The position numbers were made by a program, and so were the translations under genes. The notes under the pieces were generated by a model. That model searched no databases. It saw nothing but the letters and a program-made list of their open reading frames with translations, and was not told the DNA's origin. Below are positions 56,255 to 64,000 of a DNA stretch of 64,000 nucleotides, in pieces. Numbering within the stretch: position 1 is the stretch's first letter; each line of letters starts with the position of its first letter. Location: the NCBI RefSeq assembly GCF_030730865.1, contig NZ_JAVALZ010000002.1, positions 372,001 to 436,000 on the forward strand. Direction: 5' to 3'. The stretch is from Uliginosibacterium sp. 31-16 (GTDB lineage: Bacteria > Pseudomonadota > Gammaproteobacteria > Burkholderiales > Rhodocyclaceae).

Positions 56255-58825
56255 ATGTTCACTGCCGCCGAAATCGAAAAACACACACCCATGATGCAGC
56301 AGTACCTGCGCATCAAAGTCGAGCATCCGGACACCCTGCTGTTCTACCGCATGGGCGACTTCTACGAGCTGTTTTTCGACGACGCCGAGAAGGCCGCGCG
56401 AATTCTGGACATCACCCTCACCACGCGCGGCGCCTCGGGCGGTATGCCGATCAAGATGGCGGGCGTACCGCATCACGCGCTGGAGCCTTATCTGGCGAAG
56501 ATCGTGAAGCTGGGCGAATCCGCCGTGATCGCCGAGCAGGTAGGCGAACCCGGCGCGACCAAGGGGCCGATGGAGCGTGCCGTGAGCCGCATCGTCACCC
56601 CCGGCACGCTCACCGACGCGGCCCTGCTCGACGAGCGTGCCGAAGCGCCGCTGCTCGCGGTGCAGCTCAATCGCGGCGTGCTCGGCCTGGTGTGGCTGAA
56701 CCTCGCCAATGGCGACTTCCGCCTAGTCGAGACCGAACCCGAGAACCTGATCAGCCATCTGGAGCGCCTGCGCCCGGCCGAAGCGCTGATTCCCGAATCG
56801 CTCAAGCTGCCTGCGCTCGAAGCGCGCGTGCCGGCGATTCGCCGTCTGGCCGACTGGCAGTTCGATGCCAAGACCGCGCAGGAACTCCTGACTACCCATT
56901 TCGGCACCCGCGATCTCGCCGGCTTCGGCGCCGAGGGCCTGAATGTGGCGTTGGCCGCAGCCGGCGCGCTCTTCGATTACGCGCGCAGCACCCAGCGCCA
57001 GACCCTGGCCCACATCACCACGCTGAAAGTGGAGAGCGAGGGCGATTACCTGCGCATGGACGCGCAGACCCGGCGCAACCTCGAAATATCGGAGACCCTG
57101 CGTGGCGAACCCGCACCCACCCTGCTCTCCTTGCTGGACCTCACCGAGACCAGCATGGGCTCGCGCTGGCTGCGCCATGCCCTGCATCACCCGCTCGCTT
57201 CGCGCAATGCCTGCCGCGAGCGCCATGCCGTGGTCGGCGCCCTGCTCGGCGACGCCGGCGATGGCCCGCTGAATGCGGTGGCTGCGGCCCTGCGCCCGAT
57301 CGCCGACATCGAGCGCATTGCCACCCGCATTGCGCTGACCAGCGTGCGTCCGCGCGAGCTCGCCGCCCTGCGCGAGAGCCTTGGCGCGCTCGATTCGGTG
57401 CGCGCCCCACTGCCGCAGGCCGATTCCAGCCTGCTGCGCGATATCCACCTGGATCTGGAGACGCCGCTCGACACGCTGATGCTTCTGCGTACCGCGATTG
57501 CCGAAGAGCCCGCCACCCAGGTGCGCGATGGCGGTGTGATCGCGCGCGGCTATGACGCGGAGCTGGACGAGCTGCGCGACATCCAGAACAACTGCGGCGA
57601 ATTCCTGATTGCGCTGGAAGCCCGCGAGCGCGAGCGCACCGGCATCGCCACGCTGAAGGTCGAGTTCAACCGCGTGCATGGCTTCTACATCGAAGTCACC
57701 CACGCCAACACCGACAAGGTGCCGGAGGACTACCGCCGGCGCCAGACCATGAAGAACGCCGAGCGCTACATCACGCCCGAGCTGAAGGCTTTCGAGGACA
57801 AGGCCTTGTCGGCGCAGGACCGCTCGCTGGCGCGCGAGAAGATGCTCTACGAGGCGCTGGTGGCCCAGCTCGCGCCGCAGGTGCCGCGCCTGCAGCAGAT
57901 CGCCCACGCCGTCGCCCTGCTCGACGGGTTGAACGCCTTCGCCCAGGCCGCCGCGCGCTTCGACTACCGCGCGCCCGAGCTCTCGGACGAGCCCGGCATC
58001 GAGATCACGGCCGGCCGCCACCCGGTAGTCGAACGGCAGGTCGACGCCTTCATCAGCAATGACACGCGCCTGGCGCCGACGCGCCGCATGCTGCTCGTGA
58101 CCGGCCCGAACATGGGCGGTAAATCGACCTATATGCGGCAGGTCGCGCTGATCGTGCTGCTCGCCCACTGCGGTAGCTTCGTGCCCGCCAGCGCCTGTCG
58201 GATCGGCCCGGTCGATGCGATCTTCACCCGCATCGGCGCATCAGACGATCTGGCCTCCGGCCGCTCGACCTTCATGGTCGAGATGACCGAAGCGGCGGCG
58301 ATCCTGAATGGCGCCACCGACAAGAGCTTGGTGCTGATGGACGAAATCGGCCGCGGCACCTCGACCTTCGACGGCATGGCGCTGGCCTACTCGATCGCCA
58401 AACACCTGCTCGACAAGAACCAGAGCTACGCGCTCTTCTCGACCCACTACTTCGAACTCACGCGCCTGGGCCAGGACTACCCGGAGTGCGCCAACGTGCA
58501 TCTGGGCGCGGTGGAGCATGGCCACAGCATCGTCTTCCTGCATGCGGTGCAGGACGGCCCTGCCTCGCAGAGCTACGGTATCGAAGTCGCTGCGCTGGCG
58601 GGCATTCCGCCGGCCGTGGTGCGCGACGCCAAGCGCCGCTTGCGGGCGCTGGAAAACCGCGAAGTGGCGAGCGGCCCGCAGGATGATCTCTTCGCCTCCC
58701 TGCCCGAGCCGGAACCAGCGCAGGTCAGCCATCCGGCACTGTCGGCATTGGCCGAGCTGGACCCGGACAGCATGACCCCACGCGAAGCCATGGAAGCGCT
58801 TTACGCGCTGCGCAAAGCTCTGTGA
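56255..58825 (+). CDS. mutS: DNA mismatch repair protein MutS
   Basis: An 856-residue mismatch-recognition ATPase. The N-terminal mismatch-binding motif [12 protein letters not shown] includes the Phe-x-Glu (here within DFYEL) that inserts at mismatches. The connector, lever and clamp domains follow, and the ATPase domain (about 590-800) has [38 protein letters not shown] and STHYFELT. The C-terminal helix pair ([17 protein letters not shown]) is complete. It overlaps the MFS gene by 4 bp. Confidence 0.98.
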   Translation: MFTAAEIEKHTPMMQQYLRIKVEHPDTLLFYRMGDFYELFFDDAEKAARILDITLTTRGASGGMPIKMAGVPHHALEPYLAKIVKLGESAVIAEQVGEPGATKGPMERAVSRIVTPGTLTDAALLDERAEAPLLAVQLNRGVLGLVWLNLANGDFRLVETEPENLISHLERLRPAEALIPESLKLPALEARVPAIRRLADWQFDAKTAQELLTTHFGTRDLAGFGAEGLNVALAAAGALFDYARSTQRQTLAHITTLKVESEGDYLRMDAQTRRNLEISETLRGEPAPTLLSLLDLTETSMGSRWLRHALHHPLASRNACRERHAVVGALLGDAGDGPLNAVAAALRPIADIERIATRIALTSVRPRELAALRESLGALDSVRAPLPQADSSLLRDIHLDLETPLDTLMLLRTAIAEEPATQVRDGGVIARGYDAELDELRDIQNNCGEFLIALEARERERTGIATLKVEFNRVHGFYIEVTHANTDKVPEDYRRRQTMKNAERYITPELKAFEDKALSAQDRSLAREKMLYEALVAQLAPQVPRLQQIAHAVALLDGLNAFAQAAARFDYRAPELSDEPGIEITAGRHPVVERQVDAFISNDTRLAPTRRMLLVTGPNMGGKSTYMRQVALIVLLAHCGSFVPASACRIGPVDAIFTRIGASDDLASGRSTFMVEMTEAAAILNGATDKSLVLMDEIGRGTSTFDGMALAYSIAKHLLDKNQSYALFSTHYFELTRLGQDYPECANVHLGAVEHGHSIVFLHAVQDGPASQSYGIEVAALAGIPPAVVRDAKRRLRALENREVASGPQDDLFASLPEPEPAQVSHPALSALAELDPDSMTPREAMEALYALRKAL

Positions 58826-60006
58826 CAGTGACGCCCACAGAGCCCCCGCGCATGCCAGCGCGCCGGTTGCTGCACGCGCGTATCGCCACCAAGGCCCACT
58901 TCTTCATCTGTGGTCTGCTCTTTGCCACCTGGGGCGTGCATGTGCCCACCGTGAAGGCGCAGTTCGGCCTCAGTGAGGCCCAGCTGGCCTGGCTGATGCT
59001 GGCCGCCGGCATCGGCTCGCTGATCACGCTTACCCGCGTCGGAGGCTGGGTCGCGCGCCACGGTGCGCGTCCGGTGGTGCTGTGTGGCGCCTGCGTGGTC
59101 AGTGCCAGCCTCGCGGCCCTGCTCTTCGCGCCCGGCTATGTGGTGCTCATGCTCCTGCTGTTCGCCTTCGGGCTGGGCAGCGGCGCCTTCGATGTGGCCA
59201 TGAATGCCGAGGCTGTGGCCGTGGAGCGCGAGATGGGCAAGCCGATCATGTCGTCCTTCCACGGCTTCTTCAGCCTGGGCGGACTCGCCGGCGCCCTGAT
59301 CGGTAGCCTCGTGGCCGGGGCCGGAGCTCGCCCGGTGCTGCACGTAGTACTCACCTGCACTGCCGGCTTCGCCCTGGTGTGGTTTGCCGCGCGCGCCATG
59401 TTGCCCACCCACGCCACCCATTCGCCAGATGAACAGCATCAAGGCTTCCGCCTGCCGCATGGCGTGCTGCTGCTTCTGGGCCTGCTGGCCGCACTGGCAC
59501 TGGTCAGCGAAGGGGCGATGTACGACTGGAGCACGCTCTACATGAGCCAGGAGCTGGCCAGCCCGGCCAGCATTGCTGCGCTGGGCTACGCCGCCTTCTC
59601 CGGCGCGATGGCGGCCGGCCGCTTCGGTGGCGACTGGCTACGCGGCCGCCTCGGCGCCAGCCTCACCTTGCAATGTTCGGCCTGGATGGCCGGCGCGGCG
59701 ATGCTGCTGACCCTGCTGATCGGTGAGCGCTGGGCCGCCATTGGCGGCTTTGCATTGGTTGGGCTAGGGCTTTCGAACGTGATCCCGGTGCTGTTCTCGG
59801 CCGCCGCGCGCGTACCCGGCGTATCACCGGCCAGTGGCATCGCCGGCGTTTCCGGCATCGGCTATCTGGGCTTCATGTGCGGCCCGCCGCTGATCGGCGC
59901 TATCGCCGAGCACAGCAGCCTCACCAGCGGCTTGCTGGTCGTCGCCTTCTTCACCGTACTGGTGGCGCTACTCACCCCGCGTGCCATGCGCGGCATCCAG
60001 CGCTGA
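58822..60006 (+). CDS. Major facilitator superfamily transporter
   Basis: A 394-residue MFS protein with about 12 helices, related to the YbjJ/fucose-permease-like group ([58 protein letters not shown]). GTG 58822 overlaps the mutS stop; GTG 58828 or ATG 58852 are possible. The substrate is unknown; sugars or drug-like compounds are transported by relatives. Confidence 0.88.
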   Translation: MTVTPTEPPRMPARRLLHARIATKAHFFICGLLFATWGVHVPTVKAQFGLSEAQLAWLMLAAGIGSLITLTRVGGWVARHGARPVVLCGACVVSASLAALLFAPGYVVLMLLLFAFGLGSGAFDVAMNAEAVAVEREMGKPIMSSFHGFFSLGGLAGALIGSLVAGAGARPVLHVVLTCTAGFALVWFAARAMLPTHATHSPDEQHQGFRLPHGVLLLLGLLAALALVSEGAMYDWSTLYMSQELASPASIAALGYAAFSGAMAAGRFGGDWLRGRLGASLTLQCSAWMAGAAMLLTLLIGERWAAIGGFALVGLGLSNVIPVLFSAAARVPGVSPASGIAGVSGIGYLGFMCGPPLIGAIAEHSSLTSGLLVVAFFTVLVALLTPRAMRGIQR

Positions 60007-60025
60007 TACGAATCGGCAAGAACGC

Positions 60026-60436
60026 TCAGGCGGCTTCGCGGGCGGAGCGCGCGCCCAGGATCGTCGCCAGATTCTGCTCGATCCAGTCGGTCAGCGCCTC
60101 GACCCGCAGCGCCACTTCCTCACCGCTGGCGCTGAGGCGATATTCCACATGTGGCGGCACCACCGGATAGGCGATGCGCTCGACGAAGCCGTCCGATTCG
60201 AGCGTCTGCAGGGTTTGCGCCAGCATCTTCTCGCTGATGCCGCCCACCTTGCGGCGCAACTCGCTGAAGCGAAAAGTGCCGCCGCGCAGCCCCAGCAACA
60301 GCAACACGCCCCAGCGGCTGGTGACATGGTTGAGCACTTCGCGCGAAGGGCATTGCTCGGCGAACACATTGCCCTTGGGATAAGGGCTGCGCAGGAATTC
60401 GCCGAGTGAAGGCGGCGCGGTTTGATCAGGAGACAC
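60026..60436 (-). CDS. HxlR-family transcriptional regulator
   Basis: A 136-residue MarR-like winged-helix regulator. GTG 60436 with AAGG 8 bases upstream. The core CPSREVLNHVTSRWGVLLLL, FSELRRKVGGISEKMLAQTL and VERIAYPVVPPHVEYRLSAS are hallmark HxlR motifs. The single cysteine (Cys29, in EQCPS) is at the position used for redox or quinone sensing in YodB/QorR-type members. It is divergent from a QorB-like gene, the same layout as E. coli ytfH-ytfG, so it likely represses it. Confidence 0.92.
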   Translation of the reverse strand: MSPDQTAPPSLGEFLRSPYPKGNVFAEQCPSREVLNHVTSRWGVLLLLGLRGGTFRFSELRRKVGGISEKMLAQTLQTLESDGFVERIAYPVVPPHVEYRLSASGEEVALRVEALTDWIEQNLATILGARSAREAA

Positions 60437-60456
60437 GACACTTACCTTTTTGTATG

Positions 60457-60475
60457 TACTTACTTTTAGTAAGTA
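60457..60475. promoter_or_regulatory. Perfect HxlR-type operator palindrome
   Basis: TACTTAC-TTTTA-GTAAGTA, a perfect 7-bp inverted repeat in the 88-bp gap between hxlR-type and qorB-like genes, overlapping where both promoters must be. HxlR/QorR/YodB regulators bind such TACT-AGTA palindromes. Confidence 0.75.
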
Positions 60476-60524
60476 TAAATATTATCCTGCGTTTTCCTCA
60501 AATCCCCAAGCAAAGGAAAACATC

Positions 60525-61385
60525 ATGATCGTCATCACCGGCGCCTCCGGCCAGCTTGGCCGTCTGGTCATCGAAGCCTTGCTCAAGAAGATTCCCGCCA
60601 GCGAAATCGTCGCCACCGTGCGCAAGCCAGAGTCAGTGGCCGATTTCGCCGCACGCGGCGTGCAGGTGCGCATCGCCGACTACGATCGCCCCGAAACGCT
60701 GGCCAGCGCCTTTGCGGGTGCGGCCAAGCTGCTGCTGATCTCGGCCAGCGAAGTGGGCCGCCGCCTGCCCCAGCACCGCGCCGTGATCGAAGCCGCCAAA
60801 GCCGCCGGCGTGGGGCTGGTGGCCTACACCAGCATCCTGCATGCCGACACTTCGCCGCTGCCGCTGGCCGCCGAGCACAAGGCCACCGAGGCGCTGCTGG
60901 CCGAATCCGGCCTGCCCCACGTGCTGCTGCGCAACGGCTGGTACACCGAAAACTATCTCGCCAGCGTGCCGGTGGCCCTGCAGCATGGCGCAGTCTTCGG
61001 CAGCGCCGGCGAAGGCCGCATCTCCTCGGCCAGCCGTGCCGACTATGCGGAAGCGGCAGCAGCCGTATTGCTGACCTCGGATCAGGCCGGCAAGGTGTAT
61101 GAACTGGCGGGCGACGGCAGCTACACGCTGGCCGAGCTAGCCGCCGAAATCGGCCGTCAGGCGGGCAAATCGGTGGTTTACACCGATCTGCCAGAAGCCG
61201 ACTACACCGGCGCCTTGATCGCCGCAGGCCTGCCCGACTGGCTGGCAGGGCTGCTGGCCAGCTCGGACGTGGGCGCCTCGAAAGGCGGCCTGTTCGACAC
61301 CAGCCGCAGCTTGTCGCAACTGATCGGCCGCCCCACCACGCCGTTGGTCGAATCGCTCAGGCATGCCCTGGCGAGCGGAAGCTGA
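60525..61385 (+). CDS. qorB: NmrA-like NAD(P)H:quinone oxidoreductase
   Basis: A 286-residue atypical SDR of the NmrA/QorB (YtfG) type. ATG 60525 places MIVITGASGQLGRLVIEALL at the N-terminus with the GxxGxxG NADP motif. VRKPESVADFAARGVQVRIA, AHKATEALLAESGLPHVLLR and the NGWYTENYL segment are family features. E. coli QorB reduces quinones. It is paired with the HxlR regulator and a perfect operator, which suggests induction by quinones or electrophiles. Confidence 0.92.
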   Translation: MIVITGASGQLGRLVIEALLKKIPASEIVATVRKPESVADFAARGVQVRIADYDRPETLASAFAGAAKLLLISASEVGRRLPQHRAVIEAAKAAGVGLVAYTSILHADTSPLPLAAEHKATEALLAESGLPHVLLRNGWYTENYLASVPVALQHGAVFGSAGEGRISSASRADYAEAAAAVLLTSDQAGKVYELAGDGSYTLAELAAEIGRQAGKSVVYTDLPEADYTGALIAAGLPDWLAGLLASSDVGASKGGLFDTSRSLSQLIGRPTTPLVESLRHALASGS

Positions 61386-61565
61386 ACCGGCCGCGAGCGA
61401 CGGGCCGGCCTCCCCGGGCCCGCCCGCCTTTATGGGTGTGCAAGCATCTGTAAAAAGCGCTCAGAGCCTAACTGTCAGATGCCGTAGATAACCTCAGCGG
61501 CAGAACGGTCAGGCCGAACGCCAGATCGAAGCTCCGGCATGATTCAGGCAAAAAGGGGAACGCAG

Positions 61566-62888
61566 ATGTTTTTTGGCAAACGGCAATGCGAGCTTGAGCT
61601 CGCTTCCACGCGTGCAGAGTTGCAGCGTCTGCAAAGCGTTACGCAGGCGCTGGATCAGGCCGTGGCCGAAATCGAGTTCGATCTGGAAGGCTGCATCTTG
61701 CGCGCCAATCCGATCTTCTGCCGTACCATGGGCTATGCCGAACAGGAGGTCGTCGGCCAGCGCCACCGCATGTTCTGCGATCCGGCGTTCGCGAGCAGCG
61801 CGGAATATCAGGATTTCTGGCGCCGTCTGGGCCAGGGCGAAACATTCAGCGGCAAGTTCCGGCGCCGGCGCAAGAACGGTCAGCTTGCCTGGCTGGAGGC
61901 CACCTACTTTCCGGTGCGCGATGCCCAAGGCCGCATCAGCCATGTGATCAAGATTGCCAACGACATCACCAAGCGCATCGAGGAAGCAGATCGTAGCCGC
62001 GGCCTGATCGAGGCCATCAACCGTTCCACTGCGGTCATCGAGTTCGACATGGATGGCACGATCATCGAGGCGAATACGATATTCCTCGGCGCGACCGGCT
62101 ATCGCAGCGAAGAGCTGGTCGGACAGCACCACCGGATCCTGTGCCCTCCGGCTTTCGCCGCAAGCACCGGTTACACGGACCTCTGGCGCAAGCTCAATGA
62201 CGGTCAATTCGTGTCCGGACTGATTGAGCGGGTCACCAAGCAACATGCACCGCTCTGGCTCGAAGCAAGCTACAACCCGATTTTTGACGCACAGGGCAAA
62301 CCCTGCCGGGTGGTGAAGATGGCCAGTGACGTGACCGCTCGTGTGCTTCGTGCCCAGGCTGAGCGCAAGAGTGCCGAAACCGCCAGTGAAGTTTCACAGG
62401 CAGCAGAAGCTCTCTCTGCTCAGGGGGAGATCATCATCCGCGACACGATCAGCCAGATGGATCAACTGTCTTCTCAAATGGGAGCCTCTTCCCTGCAGGT
62501 TTCCGGGCTGGGGCAAAAGACCAGTCAGATCACCTCCATCGTCAACACCATCAAGGAAATCGCAGACCAGACGAATCTGCTGGCCCTGAATGCGGCTATC
62601 GAAGCCGCGCGTGCTGGAGAGTCCGGCCGTGGATTCGCCGTCGTGGCGGACGAAGTTCGCAAGCTGGCCGAACGGACAACCCTGTCGACAGCAGATATTT
62701 CGAGAATGATCGCGGAAATCCAGGACGAAACCATGCTCGTTATCGGCAACATGGATACGAGCCTCAAAGGAGTTGAAAGCGGAGTAAAGATGGTTTCCGA
62801 AGCGGGCGACACAATCAAGAAAATCCACGATGACGCAAGCAAGGTCGTCGCAGTGGTTCAGCAGATCAAAAAATCTACTCTGCAATGA
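61566..62888 (+). CDS. Cytoplasmic PAS-PAS methyl-accepting chemotaxis protein
   Basis: A 440-residue soluble receptor without transmembrane helices or HAMP. ATG 61566 has AAGGGGAA upstream. Two PAS domains (about 25-135 and 145-260) each contain the FD-x-x-G-x-I-x-x-AN pattern and end in DxT linkers. The signalling domain (about 275-440) has the hairpin [20 protein letters not shown] followed by [20 protein letters not shown]. Layout is that of BdlA/Aer-like receptors that sense redox, oxygen or metabolic state through PAS cofactors. The C-terminus has no CheR-tethering pentapeptide. It needs che genes not present in the window. Confidence 0.93.
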   Translation: MFFGKRQCELELASTRAELQRLQSVTQALDQAVAEIEFDLEGCILRANPIFCRTMGYAEQEVVGQRHRMFCDPAFASSAEYQDFWRRLGQGETFSGKFRRRRKNGQLAWLEATYFPVRDAQGRISHVIKIANDITKRIEEADRSRGLIEAINRSTAVIEFDMDGTIIEANTIFLGATGYRSEELVGQHHRILCPPAFAASTGYTDLWRKLNDGQFVSGLIERVTKQHAPLWLEASYNPIFDAQGKPCRVVKMASDVTARVLRAQAERKSAETASEVSQAAEALSAQGEIIIRDTISQMDQLSSQMGASSLQVSGLGQKTSQITSIVNTIKEIADQTNLLALNAAIEAARAGESGRGFAVVADEVRKLAERTTLSTADISRMIAEIQDETMLVIGNMDTSLKGVESGVKMVSEAGDTIKKIHDDASKVVAVVQQIKKSTLQ

Positions 62889-62945
62889 GACACAGGATCC
62901 TGCGCAAAATGCGCAGCGATCTCTGGCCCGGACAGTTTCACGCGC

Positions 62946-62979
62946 AAGCCACGCACCGGAGTCCGGGGCGTGGCTTTGT
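62946..62979. terminator. Probable bidirectional terminator between MCP and adhE
   Basis: AAGCCACGC ... GCGTGGCTT, a 9-bp perfect stem with an inner CCGGA/TCCGG helix, followed by TGTC. It lies between two convergent genes. The T-run is short. Confidence 0.55.
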
Positions 62980-63030
62980 CATTGGCCTGCCTGTCGCATC
63001 AATGCCCTGCGGATCTGGCCGTCATGCCAC

Positions 63031-64000
63031 TCAAAGCGCCTGATAAGCGCGACCGTAATAACTGTCGAGGAGGAGCTGGCGTAGTTCGGCAACCAGGGGG
63101 AAACGTGGATTGGCCCCGGTACACTGATCATCAAAGGCCTGCTCGGCCAGATGATCAACAGCAGCCAGGAAATCCGTTTCCGGAACGCCTGCGGCCTGAA
63201 TGGAGAGCGGAATATCCAGTGCCGCCTTGAACTCATCCAGCCAGGCAATCAAACGTGTCACCCGTTCATCATCGCTATGCCCCCCCAACTCCAGATGATT
63301 GGCAATGTGGGCGTAGCGACACTTGGCCTGCGGCCGGTCGTACTGACTGAAAGCGGTCTGCTTGGTCGGGATATCCACGGCGTTGTAGCGCACCACATTG
63401 CTGATCAGCAAAGCGTTGGCCAACCCATGGGCCAGATGAAACCGGGCTCCCAACTTGTGTGCCATCGAATGACAAACACCCAAAAAGGCATTGGCGAAGG
63501 CCATGCCGGCCAGCGTGGCAGCGTTATGCACCTGCTCGCGAGCCTTCTGGTTGCGCGCACCTTCACCGTAGGCAGCCGGCAGATACTCCTTGAGCAGATG
63601 TAAAGCCTGCAGGGCCTGGGCATCCGAGAACTCATTGGCCATCACCGACACATAGGCCTCCAGTGCATGCGTAACCGCATCGATGCCACCAAAGGCCGTC
63701 AGGCTCTTGGGCAGGTTCATGACCAGATTGGCATCAATGATGGCCATGTGCGGTGTCAGCTCATAATCCGCAATAGGGTATTTGATGCCGGTCTTCTCGT
63801 CGGTGACCACAGCAAACGGCGTTACCTCCGAACCTGTGCCCGAGGTAGTCGGCACCGCGACCAGCACAGCCTTGTCACCCATGCGCGGGAACTTGTAGAT
63901 CCGCTTGCGGATGTCCATGAAACGCAAGGCCAGATCCTCGAAATGCACGTCAGGGTGCTCATACATCACCCACATGATCTTGGCCGCATCCATGGGGGAG
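63031..64000 (-). CDS. adhE: Bifunctional aldehyde-alcohol dehydrogenase AdhE, C-terminal part
   Basis: The frame is open from the stop (63031) to the end of the window, so the N-terminal part lies beyond it. The visible ~323 residues are the iron-dependent alcohol dehydrogenase half of AdhE: SPMDAAKIMWVMYEHPDVHF (which distinguishes bifunctional AdhE from single-domain ADHs), VAVPTTSGTGSEVTPFAV, and the Fe ligands in FGGIDAVTHALEAYVS, CHSMAHKLGARFHLAHGLAN. AdhE converts acetyl-CoA to ethanol through acetaldehyde under anaerobic conditions, forming spirosomes. The presence of the N-terminal acylating domain is inferred, not seen. Confidence 0.9.
   Translation of the reverse strand, partial: SPMDAAKIMWVMYEHPDVHFEDLALRFMDIRKRIYKFPRMGDKAVLVAVPTTSGTGSEVTPFAVVTDEKTGIKYPIADYELTPHMAIIDANLVMNLPKSLTAFGGIDAVTHALEAYVSVMANEFSDAQALQALHLLKEYLPAAYGEGARNQKAREQVHNAATLAGMAFANAFLGVCHSMAHKLGARFHLAHGLANALLISNVVRYNAVDIPTKQTAFSQYDRPQAKCRYAHIANHLELGGHSDDERVTRLIAWLDEFKAALDIPLSIQAAGVPETDFLAAVDHLAEQAFDDQCTGANPRFPLVAELRQLLLDSYYGRAYQAL

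Overview
The window is a GC-rich chromosomal segment with no plasmid, phage or rRNA signature. Gene content and order point to a betaproteobacterium, most likely of the Rhodocyclales. The evidence is the run leuC-leuD-leuB-asd-fimV-(ecfT-like)-truA-trpF-trpB-trpA-accD-folC-SPOR-cvpA-purF, a DUF2863 protein, gpmA-envC-S41 protease, and rhodanese-grxC-secB-SH3-gpsA. The genus is not determinable from the sequence. Uronate catabolism, a pectin-type CE12 esterase and a bifunctional AdhE suggest a plant-polysaccharide-using, facultatively fermenting organism; this is inference.

Layout. 1-4.1 kb: the 3' end of mnmH, a small membrane protein, DUF2863, a secreted basic protein, and an ArsC-like reductase overlapping an Hsp33 that has lost all four redox cysteines. 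4.2-8.1 kb (minus): gpmA-envC-S41 protease plus a His-rich small protein. 8.3-11 kb (plus): rhodanese, grxC, secB, an SH3 protein and gpsA. 11-14.5 kb: an FCD-type GntR regulator divergent from an SDR and uxaC (hexuronate catabolism), with a promoter flanked by two identical operator-like sites. 14.7-21.3 kb: orphan ParA, cysS, a TPR protein and an L,D-transpeptidase sharing a C-terminal module, two cyclophilins and lpxH. 21.5-38.5 kb (minus): the long biosynthetic block from leuC to purF. Between leuB and asd lies a 38-codon leader ORF with nine threonine codons near its end, followed by mutually exclusive hairpins, which looks like a threonine attenuator for asd.

38.7-47.5 kb: an HTH regulator, a small MITE-like element next to an AT-rich orphan gene, a TauE/SafE permease, LysR-YaiI, and the acetate module DUF485-actP-cNMP/CBS/DUF294-DnaQ. 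47.8-56 kb is accessory: a YgjV-like protein, an RlmN-like radical-SAM enzyme, a large secreted protein of possible polysaccharide-lyase type, a 685-bp gene-free stretch with three diverged ~210-bp repeats carrying DnaA-box-like sites, an aminopropyltransferase-like protein, an AraC regulator and a CE12 lipoprotein. 56.2-64 kb: mutS, an MFS transporter, a divergent HxlR/qorB pair with a perfect operator palindrome, a soluble PAS-PAS chemoreceptor, and the 3' part of adhE running off the window.

A family of short dispersed repeats (shared core CCTTGCTGCATGCGG) recurs in several intergenic gaps and once inside a coding sequence. No tRNA, rRNA, CRISPR array or complete IS element was seen.
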